A stretch of DNA of 64,000 nucleotides from Mycobacterium sp. E1747 (GCF_001667775.1 NZ_LZJI01000249.1:1-64000); one strand, 5' to 3'. Positions 34,388 to 44,168 are shown, counted from the stretch's first letter. Notes: generated from the sequence alone by a model not told the origin. Translations and numbers: made by a program.

Positions 34388-35529
34388 TTCTTGCCCCCGG
34401 ACTTCTCGCGGGGCAGGCCCAGCAGCCGCTCCGAGATGATGTTGCGCTGAATCTCGTTGGTGCCGGCGTAGATCGGCCCGCCCAGGGCGAACAGCAGGCC
34501 GTCCGTCCAACTGCCGGCGAGCTCGCCGTCGGCGGCGAGGATGTCCAGCGCGGTCTGGTGCAGGTCGACGTCGAGGTCGGACCAGAACACCTTGGTCACC
34601 GACGACTCGGCGCCGAGCTCACCGCCGTCGGCCAGCCGGGTGACCGTGCCGAAGGTCTGCAGCCGGTAGGCCTGCGCCTTGATCCAGCCATCGGCCACCC
34701 GGTCGGCGAACGCGGGCGGTGAGCCGCTGTCCTTCCACAGACGCACCAGTCGCTCGGCGGTCGCCAGGAAGCGCGCCGGGCTGCGCAGCGACATGCCCCG
34801 CTCGTTGCTCGACGTGCTCATGGCCGCCCGCCAACCGTCGTTCGGCGTACCGATCACGTCGTGATCGGGCACGAACACGTCGTCGAGGAAGATCTCGCCG
34901 AATCCGGTATCGCCGCCCAACTGCACGATGGGCCGCACGGTGACGCCCTTGGCCAACAGGTCGAACATGACGTAGGTCAGGCCGTTGTGCCGCTCGGCTT
35001 CCGGGTCCGACCGGAACAGCCCGAAGCCCATCTCGGCGAACGGCGCCCGCGAACTCCAGATCTTCTGCCCGTTGAGCAGCCAGCCTCCGTCGGTCTTGGT
35101 CGCGGTGGATCGCAGCGAGGCCAGGTCGCTGCCGGACTCCGGCTCCGACCATGCTTGCGCCCAGATCTGTTCGCCGCTAGCCATTTTCGGCAGGATGCGG
35201 TCCATCTGTTCTTGGGTGCCGTGCGCGAACAACGTCGGGGCCAGCATCGAGGTGCCGTTGGCGCTGGCCCGGCCCGGGGCGCCGGCGCGAAAATACTCCT
35301 CCTCGAACACCACCCAATGCAACAGCGGAGCATCGCGACCACCGTACTTCTTCGGCCAGGTGATCACCGACAGCCCGGCGTCGAACAGCACACGGTCCCA
35401 GTGCCGGTGCTGCGCGAAACCCTCTGCGTTGTCATAGGACTTCGTCGGGATCGCCTCGGCGTTGGCGGACATGAATTCACGGACCTCGGCCGCAAACGCC
35501 AGGGTCTCCTCGTCTAACTCCAGATCCAT
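34384..35529 (-). CDS. fadE31: Acyl-CoA dehydrogenase FadE31
   Basis: A 381-residue ACAD of the long subunit type: QAWSEPESGSDLASLRSTAT, LNGQKIWSSRAPFAE and C-terminal AGTNEIQRNIISERLLGLPRE (split here). It supplies most FAD contacts in a complex with FadE32 or FadE33 (Rv3562). ATG 35529 lies directly before the fadD3 stop with no spacer, as part of the KstR2-controlled operon. Confidence 0.93.
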   Translation of the reverse strand: MDLELDEETLAFAAEVREFMSANAEAIPTKSYDNAEGFAQHRHWDRVLFDAGLSVITWPKKYGGRDAPLLHWVVFEEEYFRAGAPGRASANGTSMLAPTLFAHGTQEQMDRILPKMASGEQIWAQAWSEPESGSDLASLRSTATKTDGGWLLNGQKIWSSRAPFAEMGFGLFRSDPEAERHNGLTYVMFDLLAKGVTVRPIVQLGGDTGFGEIFLDDVFVPDHDVIGTPNDGWRAAMSTSSNERGMSLRSPARFLATAERLVRLWKDSGSPPAFADRVADGWIKAQAYRLQTFGTVTRLADGGELGAESSVTKVFWSDLDVDLHQTALDILAADGELAGSWTDGLLFALGGPIYAGTNEIQRNIISERLLGLPREKSGGKK

Positions 35530-37074
35530 TCAGGCCAGCTCTCGCAGTTGTGGTTTGACCACCTTGCCGCCCGGATTGCGCGGCAACGCGTCGACGAACA
35601 GCACCGAACGTGGTGCCTTGAAGTTCGCCAAATGTTCACGGGTATAAGCGATCACGGATTGCTCGTCGAGGTCGGCGCCGGGCCTGGGCACGACGAAGGC
35701 CCGGCCGACCTCGCCGAGGCGCTCGTCGGGGATCCCGATCACCGCGGCGTCGGCCACCCCCGTCATCCGCGCGAGCACCTGCTCGACCTCGGCGGGGTAG
35801 ACGTTGAAGCCGCCGCAGATGTACATGTCCTTGAGCCGGTCGGTGATGCGCAGGTTACCGGCGTCGTCGATGGCGCCGATGTCACCGGTGTGCAGCCAAC
35901 CGTCGGCATCGATGGCCGCCGCCGTGGCCTCCGGGTCGTCGAGGTAGCCCAGCATCACATTCGGCCCGCGCAGCAACACCTCGCCCGCCTCTGCGGGAGC
36001 GCTTGAGTCGATCCGCAATTCGAAGTCGGCGAACGGGCGCCCGCAGGTGGTGGCGACGGTGACCGCGTCGTCGTCGGCGCGGCACATCGTGCCCATCCCG
36101 TTGGCTTCGGTGAGTCCGTACGCCGTCAGCACGATGTCGATGTCGAGTTCGGACTGCATGCGCTCCACCAGCACCACGGGCACGGTGGCCGCCCCCGTCA
36201 CCGCGAACCGCAGCGAACTGAGGTCGTAGTCGTCGCGCCGCGGATGGTCCAGCAGGGTCTGGTAGATCGTGGGCGGTCCCGGTAACACCGTGATGCGGTG
36301 CCGCTCGATCGCCTGCAGCGCGCGCAGCGGGTCGAAGGTCAGGTGCGGAATCAGCGTCGCGCCGGTCTGCAGGCAGGCCAGGATGCCCGCCTTGTAGCCG
36401 AAGTTGTGGAAGAACGGGTTGATGCACAGGTAGCGGTCGTCGCTGGTGATCTTGCCGTTGGCCGCCCATGACGCCGAGGCCGACAGCGACTGCCGGTGCG
36501 CGCACAGCACCCCTTTGCTGCGGCCGGTGGTGCCCGAGGTGAACAGGATGTCGCTGACGTCGTCCGGGGTGACGGTGGCGGCGCGGGTGGCGACCGCCTC
36601 GAGGTCGGTGCCGCGCGTGATGAAGTCGTCCCACGTCCCTGGAACGGGATCGTCGGCCTCGATCGGAATCCGGACGATGTGCCGCAGTGCGGGCAAGGCA
36701 CTCCGATCCAGGTCGGCGATGCGATCGTGGCCCAGGAAGCTGCCCATGCCGAACAGCACGGGTGCCCCGGTGCGGGCCAGGATGTCGGCGGCTTCCTCGG
36801 CGGTATAGCGGGTGTTCAGGGGCACCATTGCGGCGCCGGCGTGGTGAATGGCCAGGCAGGCGACCACCCAGTGCCAGGTGTTGGGCGACCAGATGGCCAC
36901 CCGGTCGCCCGCCCGCACGCCGAGGTTGATCAGCGCGGCGGCGGCGCGGTGCACCTCGTCGCGCAGGGCGGCCGCCGTGAACGACCGCGTGTCGGTGATC
37001 AACGCGTCGTGGTCGGGAAACCGACTCGCAAAACGGTCCAGCGCCGCGGGAATGGTGCGGACATCGCCGGTCAT
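35530..37074 (-). CDS. fadD3: FadD3, HIP:CoA ligase
   Basis: ATP-dependent acyl-CoA synthetase that activates the indanedione propionate HIP, the remainder of rings C and D, and so commits it to the Ipd pathway. 514 residues with the ANL-family motifs: A3 (LFTSGTTGRSKGV), A5 (TAYGLTEANGMG), A7 (WLHTGDIGAID), A8 (DRLKDMYICGGFNVYPAEVE, hinge Asp) and the C-terminal catalytic Lys in NPGGKVVK. Equivalent to Rv3561. First gene of its operon, divergent from fadE30 across a perfect KstR2 operator. Confidence 0.95.
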   Translation of the reverse strand: MTGDVRTIPAALDRFASRFPDHDALITDTRSFTAAALRDEVHRAAAALINLGVRAGDRVAIWSPNTWHWVVACLAIHHAGAAMVPLNTRYTAEEAADILARTGAPVLFGMGSFLGHDRIADLDRSALPALRHIVRIPIEADDPVPGTWDDFITRGTDLEAVATRAATVTPDDVSDILFTSGTTGRSKGVLCAHRQSLSASASWAANGKITSDDRYLCINPFFHNFGYKAGILACLQTGATLIPHLTFDPLRALQAIERHRITVLPGPPTIYQTLLDHPRRDDYDLSSLRFAVTGAATVPVVLVERMQSELDIDIVLTAYGLTEANGMGTMCRADDDAVTVATTCGRPFADFELRIDSSAPAEAGEVLLRGPNVMLGYLDDPEATAAAIDADGWLHTGDIGAIDDAGNLRITDRLKDMYICGGFNVYPAEVEQVLARMTGVADAAVIGIPDERLGEVGRAFVVPRPGADLDEQSVIAYTREHLANFKAPRSVLFVDALPRNPGGKVVKPQLRELA

Positions 37075-37137
37075 CGAGACTGCTCCTACCTGGATTGCTC
37101 GGTTCCTCCCTGGCGTGCATCGTCACCGAGCCGACAA

Positions 37138-37151
37138 AGCAAGTGCTTGGT
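37138..37151. promoter_or_regulatory. KstR2 operator between fadD3 and fadE30
   Basis: AGCAAGTGCTTGGT is a perfect match to AnCAAGnnCTTGnT. It is followed on the plus strand by a -10-like TAGCCT (37156-37161) that ends 7 bases before the fadE30 ATG, so the fadE30 mRNA may be leaderless. Confidence 0.92.
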
Positions 37152-37168
37152 AGGTTAGCCTACAGGGC

Positions 37169-38316
<1,148 letters not shown>

Positions 38317-38320
<4 letters not shown>

Positions 38321-39105
38321 GCCTGTCCGAAGCTCCGAAAGAGGTTGCCGGGCATGGGCTTTTGCAGGGCAAGGTCGTCGTCGTCACCGCGGCCGCGGGC
38401 ACCGGAATCGGCTCGGCGACCGCCAAGCGCGCGCTGGCCGAGGGTGCCGATGTGGTGGTGTCCGACCACCACGAACGCCGGCTGGGGGAGACGGCCGAGG
38501 AGCTGTCCGCGCTGGGGTTGGGCCGCGTCGAGGGCGTGCTGTGTGACGTGACGTCCACCGCGCAGGTGGACGCGCTGATCGCGTCCACCACCGCCCGGAT
38601 GGGCCGGCTCGACGTGCTGGTTAACAACGCCGGCCTGGGCGGCCAGACCCCGGTGGTGGACATGACCGACGACGAGTGGGACCGCGTCCTGGACGTGACC
38701 CTGTCGTCGGTGTTCCGGGCCACCCGGGCGGCGCTGCGGTACTTCCGCGAGGCCGCGCACGGCGGCGTGATCGTCAACAACGCAAGCGTTTTGGGCTGGC
38801 GGGCGCAGCACTCGCAGTCGCACTACGCCGCCGCCAAGGCGGGCGTGATGGCGTTAACCCGTTGCAGCGCAATGGAAGCAGTCGAATACGGGGTGCGCAT
38901 CAACGCGGTGTCGCCGAGCATCGCCCGCCACAAATTCCTCGACAAGACCACCTCGGCCGACCTGCTCGACCGGCTGTCCGCCGGGGAGGCGTTCGGGCGG
39001 GCCGCCGAGCCGTGGGAGGTCGCGGCCACCGTCGCCTTCCTGGCCAGCGACTATTCCAGCTACCTCACCGGCGAGGTCATCTCGGTGTCCAGCCAGCACC
39101 CCTGA
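38317..39105 (+). CDS. ipdF: IpdF, short-chain dehydrogenase of the HIP pathway (Rv3559c-like)
   Basis: A 262-residue SDR with the NAD(P)-binding glycine motif TAAAGTGIGSAT, NNAG (VLVNNAGLGG) and the active-site Tyr/Lys in SHYAAAKAGV. IpdF is placed in HIP-CoA catabolism, oxidising the ring alcohol of an IpdE1/E2 product before ring D cleavage. The upstream extension of the frame lies inside fadE30 and is rejected; ATG 38317 overlaps the fadE30 stop and gives the Rv3559c length. Confidence 0.92.
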
Positions 39106-39121
39106 GTGGACGGGTTGGCCA

Positions 39122-39135
39122 AGCAAGCGCTTGGT
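39122..39135. promoter_or_regulatory. KstR2 operator upstream of kstR2
   Basis: AGCAAGCGCTTGGT, a perfect KstR2 consensus with a symmetric centre. A -10-like TATGCT (39139-39144) follows at 3 bases and ends 6 bases before the kstR2 GTG, giving an autoregulated, probably leaderless promoter. Confidence 0.92.
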
Positions 39136-39150
39136 TGATATGCTGGCCCG

Positions 39151-39753
39151 GTGGATCGAGTGGCAGGTCAGGCGAACAGTCGCCGCGCCGAGTTGTTGGA
39201 CCTCGCCGCGACGATGTTCGCCGAGCGCGGCCTGCGCGCCACCACGGTGCGCGACATCGCCGACAGCGCCGGCATCCTCTCTGGCAGCCTGTATCACCAC
39301 TTCTCGTCCAAAGAGGAGATGGTCGACGAGCTGCTGCGCAGCTTCCTGGACTGGTTGTTCGCCCGGTACCGCGAGATCGTGGACAGCGAGGCCAATCCGC
39401 TCGAGCGGCTCAAGGGGCTGTTCATGGCCTCGTTCGAGGCGATCGAACATCGGCACGCGCAGGTCGTCATCTATCAGGACGAGGCCCAACGGTTGTTGTC
39501 ACAGCCCCGGTTCTCCTACATCGAGGACATGAACCGACAGCAACGCAAAATGTGGGTCGAGGTGATCAACCAGGGCATCGACGAGGGCTACTTCCAGCCC
39601 GACCTCAACGTCGACCTCGTCTACCGTTTCATTCGTGACACCACCTGGGTGTCGGTGCGCTGGTATCAACCCGGCGGACCGCTCACCGCTCAGCAGGTGG
39701 GTCAGCAATACCTCGCCATCGTTCTTGGTGGAATTACCAAAGAAGGAGTCTGA
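39151..39753 (+). CDS. kstR2: KstR2, TetR-family repressor of the ring C/D regulon
   Basis: A 200-residue TetR-family repressor almost residue-for-residue equal to M. tuberculosis KstR2 (Rv3557c): helix-turn-helix at about 25-50 (RATTVRDIADSAGILSGSLY then HHFSSKEEM), ligand domain ending AIVLGGITKEGV. KstR2 is released by HIP-CoA, made by FadD3. GTG start at 39151, no Shine-Dalgarno sequence, operator immediately upstream. Confidence 0.96.
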   Translation: MDRVAGQANSRRAELLDLAATMFAERGLRATTVRDIADSAGILSGSLYHHFSSKEEMVDELLRSFLDWLFARYREIVDSEANPLERLKGLFMASFEAIEHRHAQVVIYQDEAQRLLSQPRFSYIEDMNRQQRKMWVEVINQGIDEGYFQPDLNVDLVYRFIRDTTWVSVRWYQPGGPLTAQQVGQQYLAIVLGGITKEGV

Positions 39754-39804
39754 CAATGGCTCGTGTCGGCGACGATGCAGAACGAAGTGAGGAGGAGCGA
39801 CACA

Positions 39805-40965
39805 ATGGCTGACGCGTACGTCATCGACGCTGTACGCACCGCGGTCGGCAAGCGCGGCGGCACGCTGTCCGGGGTACACCCCGTGGACCTCGGCGCGCTG
39901 GGATGGCGCGGATTGCTCGACCGCGTCGACGTCGACCCCGCCGCCGTCGAGGACGTGATCGCCGGCTGCGTCGACGCCATCGGCGCGCAGGCGGGCAACA
40001 TCGCCCGGCTCTCCTGGCTGGCCGCGGGTTATCCCGAGGAGGTTCCCGGCGTTACGGTGGACCGGCAGTGCGGCTCCAGCCAGCAAGCGATTTCCTTTGC
40101 GGCGCAGGCGATCATGGCGGGTACCGCCGACCTGATCGTGGCCGGCGGCGTGCAGAACATGAGTCAGATCCCGATCTCGTCGGCCATGACGGTCGGCGAG
40201 CAGTTCGGGTTCACCTCGCCGACCAACGAGTCCAAGCAGTGGTTGCACCGGTACGGCGACCAGGAGATCTCCCAGTTCCGCGGCTCGGAGCTGATCGCCG
40301 AGAAGTGGAACCTGTCGCGCGAGGAGATGGAGCGGTACGCGCTGACCAGCCATGAGCGCGCGTTCGCCGCGATCCGCGCCGGTCACTTCGACAACGAAAT
40401 CATCACCGTTGAAACGGAATCGGGGCCGTTCCGGGTCGATGAGGGCCCCCGCGAGTCGTCGCTGGAGAAGATGGCCGGCCTTAAGACGCTCGTCGAGGGC
40501 GGCCGGTTGACGGCGGCGATGGCCAGCCAGATCTCCGACGGGGCCAGCGCGGTGCTGCTGGCTTCCGAGCAGGCGGTCAAGGACCACAACCTGACGCCGC
40601 GGGCCCGCATCCACCACATCAGTGCCCGCGCCGCAGACCCGGTGTTCATGTTGACCGGGCCCATCCCGGCCACCCGCTACGCACTGGAAAAGACTGGCCT
40701 CTCCATCGACGACATCGACACCGTCGAGATCAACGAGGCGTTCGCGCCGGTGGTTTTGGCCTGGCTCAAGGAGATCAAGGCCGACCCGGAAAAGGTCAAC
40801 CCCAACGGCGGTGCGATCGCGCTCGGTCACCCGCTGGGCGCCACCGGCGCCAAGCTGTTCGCCACCATGCTCAACGAACTCGAGCGCGTCGGTGGCCGCT
40901 ATGGCCTGCAGACGATGTGTGAGGGCGGGGGCACCGCGAACGTCACCATCATCGAGCGGCTGTAA
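39805..40965 (+). CDS. fadA6: Thiolase FadA6
   Basis: A 386-residue acetyl-CoA acyltransferase acting late in ring C/D breakdown. Nucleophile Cys in TVDRQCGSSQQA, NEAF motif (VEINEAFAPVV), GHPLGATGAK His and the C-terminal CEGGGTAN Cys are all present. Matches Rv3556c. ATG 39805 has GGAGGAG 9 bases upstream; an upstream in-frame start at 39763 adds an unconserved 14 residues. It follows kstR2 by 51 bases. Confidence 0.95.
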   Translation: MADAYVIDAVRTAVGKRGGTLSGVHPVDLGALGWRGLLDRVDVDPAAVEDVIAGCVDAIGAQAGNIARLSWLAAGYPEEVPGVTVDRQCGSSQQAISFAAQAIMAGTADLIVAGGVQNMSQIPISSAMTVGEQFGFTSPTNESKQWLHRYGDQEISQFRGSELIAEKWNLSREEMERYALTSHERAFAAIRAGHFDNEIITVETESGPFRVDEGPRESSLEKMAGLKTLVEGGRLTAAMASQISDGASAVLLASEQAVKDHNLTPRARIHHISARAADPVFMLTGPIPATRYALEKTGLSIDDIDTVEINEAFAPVVLAWLKEIKADPEKVNPNGGAIALGHPLGATGAKLFATMLNELERVGGRYGLQTMCEGGGTANVTIIERL

Positions 40966-40985
40966 TTTCCCGCACTGCCCATCGC

Positions 40986-41040
40986 GACACTGAAACGACG
41001 CACGCGACACGCCGATTCGGGTGTGCATAGTTTCAGTCTC
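40986..41040. terminator. Hairpin between convergent fadA6 and a membrane-protein gene
   Basis: Arms GACACTGAAAC (40986-40996) and GTTTCAGTCTC (41030-41040) pair at 10 of 11 positions, with further partial pairing inside (ACACGCCGA and TTCGGGTGT). No T-run follows. Placed in an 85-base gap between two converging genes, it could stop transcription from both sides; this is inference. Confidence 0.45.
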
Positions 41041-41050
41041 GGCGCGGCGG

Positions 41051-41791
41051 CTACGGCGTCGCGAGCACCAGCGCGATACCGCCGAGGGCCAGCAGCCAGC
41101 TGGTGAAGCTGCCCACCAGGAAATACTCGGTGACCTCGTCGATGCCGACGTCGCCGTTGCTGTTCTTCTGGGCGCTCAACTCCGGAAACCGGATGATGCC
41201 CTTGGCGGCGATGACGGCGCTGGCCGCGGCCACCTGTCCGCCGACGCCCAGGCTCAGGATCAGCAGGCGTTCCATGGGACCCAGCAGCCGTCCGCCCTTG
41301 AGCCGGTCGGACGGCTGGGGCTCGCCCAGCGGACGTACGGCCCCCACCGCCCGAAGTATCAGGCGCACAAGCTGATTCGCGGTGGTGAACTGCACCAGTA
41401 CCACGCCGACGACCATCAGCAGCCGCGTCGGGGTGATGTGGTTGAGAGGCAGCTGCGCCCAGCCCGACCACCGGCCGACGAGGCCATGGACCGCCGAAGA
41501 CCACCCGGACAACACGATCAATAGCGTCAGCGCGGCCACGAACACGGCCAGGGGCGCGGCCTGCCGCCCGCCCCGCAGCTCGCTGCGCCGACACAACCAC
41601 GCCCAGTCGACCGACGCCGCGGCCGCGATCACGAGGAGCGCGATGTCCCCGGCAAGCCACAGCTTCGCCAGCGCCGCGCACACCACCACGACGAGTGGGC
41701 CGATCGCCAGCGCGGGCCACGCCGCGCGCACCGCGTGCCGGCACAGGTCGGCGACGCCGAGCGCTATCAGCAGGACCGCCACGGCGCTCAC
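41051..41791 (-). CDS. Multi-pass membrane protein coupled to a SatD-family gene
   Basis: A 246-residue protein with about five to six hydrophobic segments and a C-terminal region containing IRFPELSAQKNSNGDVGIDE before two last helices (EYFLVGSFTSWLLALGGIAL). GTG 41791 overlaps the SatD-like stop as GTGA, so the two form an operon and probably work together. I do not recognise a named family; it has no place in known steroid catabolism. In M. tuberculosis this position holds Rv3555c and fdxB. Confidence 0.75.
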   Translation of the reverse strand: MSAVAVLLIALGVADLCRHAVRAAWPALAIGPLVVVVCAALAKLWLAGDIALLVIAAAASVDWAWLCRRSELRGGRQAAPLAVFVAALTLLIVLSGWSSAVHGLVGRWSGWAQLPLNHITPTRLLMVVGVVLVQFTTANQLVRLILRAVGAVRPLGEPQPSDRLKGGRLLGPMERLLILSLGVGGQVAAASAVIAAKGIIRFPELSAQKNSNGDVGIDEVTEYFLVGSFTSWLLALGGIALVLATP

Positions 41792-42435
41792 GGCAGGCTC
41801 CGAAGGTACTGGCTGGCAAGAACTATCAGGTCCAGGCCGTCGCGGGCCGCCCGCTGGGACACCGCCGACGGACTGATGCCTTCGCCCGCGGCAAGCTCCT
41901 TTTTGGTCCGGCCGGTCATCAAGCCCTCCAGAATCCGCAACGATCTTTCATCCAGCGATCCAAGCAGATGGTCCCGACAAATCAGGGCCGCGTTGACGGC
42001 GGCGACGTCGGCACGGGTGCCCTCGGCCGCCGCAAACGTCGTGCGGATCAGGGCGAGGCCGGGCTGGCGCTGTGCCCGGGCGGTCTGCTGGATCGCCTCG
42101 CGCCCGGCCCACCAGCCGGGGCCGTCCTGGATTCGCGTCTCGGGGTCGAGGATGGTGACCTGTCCCCAGCCGATGCCGAACCGGACATCGATTTCGGGGC
42201 CGACGGCCAGCCGGAGCCTGAGGGCGGCGTCGATCGCGGCCCCGACGGTCGGATAGCTGCCTTGGAATTCGTCGCCGACGGTGAAGGCCGGCGGGTCCAG
42301 CGCGTCCGGGCCGACCTGGCGCAACGCAGCGGCGACGCGCCGATGCAGGGCGGCGCGGTCGCTGGCCCGCCGTGAGCCCACCACGTCGCCGATCAGCGTC
42401 GCGCACGGTGAAGTTTGAGCCTTCACATTGGTCAT
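41788..42435 (-). CDS. SatD-family protein with C-terminal helix-turn-helix
   Basis: A 215-residue protein. The N-terminus has the SatD hallmark LIGDVVGSRRASDR, followed by FTVGDEFQGS and RFGIGWGQV, a layout reminiscent of nucleotide-cyclase-like folds. The last about 55 residues (LEGLMTGRTKKELAAGEGIS then PSAVSQRAARDG) read as a helix-turn-helix. The protein may thus be a regulator of itself and its membrane partner. ATG at 42435. The upstream region is unusually AT-rich and palindromic. The family is named after a Streptococcus mutans acid-tolerance gene; biochemical function unknown. Confidence 0.8.
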   Translation of the reverse strand: MTNVKAQTSPCATLIGDVVGSRRASDRAALHRRVAAALRQVGPDALDPPAFTVGDEFQGSYPTVGAAIDAALRLRLAVGPEIDVRFGIGWGQVTILDPETRIQDGPGWWAGREAIQQTARAQRQPGLALIRTTFAAAEGTRADVAAVNAALICRDHLLGSLDERSLRILEGLMTGRTKKELAAGEGISPSAVSQRAARDGLDLIVLASQYLRSLP

Positions 42436-42456
42436 ATGAATACTATAGCTTCATAT
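42434..42456. promoter_or_regulatory. AT-rich inverted repeat over the SatD-gene start
   Basis: ATATGAA (42434-42440) and TTCATAT (42450-42456) form 7-base arms around a 9-base spacer, with a nested CTATA/TATAG palindrome (42443-42458). The sequence around 42430-42480 is far more AT-rich than anything else nearby. It is a likely promoter plus operator, possibly bound by the HTH of the SatD-family product (inference). Confidence 0.55.
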
Positions 42457-42508
42457 AGTCGATATTTATGTTAATGCTTAATTCGGGCGCACCCGGGCGC
42501 GACGCTGC

Positions 42509-42931
42509 TCAGTTCGCCGGCTGGTCTGTCAGCCTGAGGTAGCCCTCTATGCCGACCCGTTCGAAGGTGCGTCGTCGGGGAGCCGACAGCAGGGGCAGGG
42601 CCTGGGCCGCGTCGATGATCTCGGGGTGCCCCACCTCGTACCGCTCACCCTGGGACAAGATGGTCGCTCGCCCCGCGGCGCGGACGTTCTGCAACCAATC
42701 CACGTCGGTGCCGTAGGGCAGCGGGATGACGAAGCCGTCATCGATGCGCTCGGCGACGACCGGTGTGGTGTACACCTTGCCCGACCGCCGTCCGGTGTGC
42801 TCGATCGCCGCCGCATACCAGTTTTTGCGGCCGGCCAGCCGCAGCATGAGCGGGTTGAGCAGGTATCGGTTCGAGGTGCGAACCGCGTTCAAAAGCGGAG
42901 CGGGCCAGGTTCCCGGTGCCAACGTCATCAT
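42509..42931 (-). CDS. F420-type (FDOR) nitroreductase-family protein
   Basis: A 140-residue split-barrel protein: IEHTGRRSGKVYTTPVVAER and DVDWLQNVRAAGRATIL are the cofactor-binding motifs of the deazaflavin-dependent nitroreductase family. Substrate unknown. Starts ATGATG (42931 or 42928). It lies between the SatD operon and ipdC on the same strand, 42 bases downstream of ipdC. Confidence 0.82.
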   Translation of the reverse strand: MMTLAPGTWPAPLLNAVRTSNRYLLNPLMLRLAGRKNWYAAAIEHTGRRSGKVYTTPVVAERIDDGFVIPLPYGTDVDWLQNVRAAGRATILSQGERYEVGHPEIIDAAQALPLLSAPRRRTFERVGIEGYLRLTDQPAN

Positions 42932-42973
42932 TCATCCAGGGTGACGCCGCGTCACGGGCCACGACCAGAGTCC

Positions 42974-44059
42974 TTAGTCCACTGCTGACGGTTCCTCGAC
43001 GAGCGCGGACGCGGCCTTCAGGTGCGCGATCGCATCACGCACGACCGAGTCGATCAGCTCGGCGCACGACGGCAGGTCCTCGAGGATGCCGGCCACCTGG
43101 CCGGAGGCGAGCACCCCGGCCTCGGTGTTGCCTTCGACCAGTCCGGCCTTCAGCAGCATCGGGGTGTTGGCCGCCATCACCACCTGGGACCAGGTCAGCT
43201 CCTTGCCGTGGCGCATTGCCAGGCCGTCGCGGATCATCGACCGCCAGGTCATCTGTGACATGTGCTTGAACTTCGCCGCATTACGCACGGCCGCGGTGAG
43301 GCCCCTTACCGGCGAACCGCTTTCGAGCCTCTCGACCAGACCGGTGCGCAGCACCCGGTGCGGCATGCCGTCGACGCGCGTGGTGACCACCGTGCCGTCA
43401 AGGGCCGCCTCCAAATAGCGCCGCTTGACCCCGTCGGGCACGGACGAGTCGGAGGTCAGCAGGAAGCGTGTGCCCATCGCCACGCCGGCGGCCCCGTAAC
43501 TCAGCGCGGCCGCGAGCCCGCGCCCGTCGAAGAAGCCCCCCGCCGCGATCACCGGGATCCCGGTGCCCTGCACGGCATCCAGCACCGACGGCAACAGCAG
43601 CGTCGTGGCCACGGGTCCGGTGTGTCCACCACCCTCGCCGCCCTGCACGATCATCGCGTCGGCACCCCAGGCCGCGACCTTCTTTGCGTGCTTGGCGGCG
43701 CCGATCGACGGAATCACCACCGCGCCGGCCTCTTTCAGCCGCGCGATCAGCTCTTGCTTGGGTGCCAGGGCGAAGGACGCCACCTTCACACCCTCCCGGA
43801 TCATCAGGTCGACGCGGTCGCCGGCATCGGCGGCGTCGGCGCGGATGTTCACCCCGAACGGCTTGTCGGTGGCCGCCTTGACCTTGCCGATGGCCGTCGC
43901 CAATTCGTCCAGCGTCATGGTGGCCGATGCCAGGATGCCCAACCCGCCCGCGTTGGCCGTGGCGGCCACCAGGTGCGCGCCGGCCACCCACCCCATCCCG
44001 GTCTGCACCACCGGGTGCTCGACGCCGACCAGCTCGGTCAGCGGCGTGCGCAGCTTCAT
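42974..44059 (-). CDS. ipdC: IpdC, flavin oxidoreductase of ring C/D degradation
   Basis: A 361-residue TIM-barrel flavoprotein of the nitronate monooxygenase/enoyl reductase-like family: VVQTGMGWVAGAHLVAATAN, IVQGGEGGGHTG and AAGGFFDGRGLAAALSYGA (FMN phosphate loop). M. tuberculosis IpdC (Rv3553) is an NADH-dependent reductase needed for catabolism of rings C and D. It is separated from ipdB by a 109-base repeat-bearing gap, so it may be in the same minus-strand transcript as echA20-ipdA-ipdB. Confidence 0.93.
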   Translation of the reverse strand: MKLRTPLTELVGVEHPVVQTGMGWVAGAHLVAATANAGGLGILASATMTLDELATAIGKVKAATDKPFGVNIRADAADAGDRVDLMIREGVKVASFALAPKQELIARLKEAGAVVIPSIGAAKHAKKVAAWGADAMIVQGGEGGGHTGPVATTLLLPSVLDAVQGTGIPVIAAGGFFDGRGLAAALSYGAAGVAMGTRFLLTSDSSVPDGVKRRYLEAALDGTVVTTRVDGMPHRVLRTGLVERLESGSPVRGLTAAVRNAAKFKHMSQMTWRSMIRDGLAMRHGKELTWSQVVMAANTPMLLKAGLVEGNTEAGVLASGQVAGILEDLPSCAELIDSVVRDAIAHLKAASALVEEPSAVD

Positions 44060-44071
44060 CGCCGCCGCCGA

Positions 44072-44158
44072 CGATGCAGTGGGGGTACCCCCAGCCGCGC
44101 AGCGGCGAGGGGGTCAAAGCGATGCAGTGGGGGCACCACCCGCTTGCGGGGGAGAGGC
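44072..44158. repeat. G-rich repeated hairpin sequence between ipdB and ipdC
   Basis: CGATGCAGTGGGGG occurs twice (44072-44085 and 44120-44133). Copy 1 continues as a perfect GGGGGTACCCCC palindrome (44081-44092) and GCCGCGCAGCGGC (44094-44106); copy 2 continues GCACCACCCGCTTGCGGGGG with its own CCCGC/GCGGG stem. It fills most of the gap and looks like a dispersed intergenic repeat rather than a gene. Confidence 0.7.
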
Positions 44159-44168
44159 GGAATAAGCA

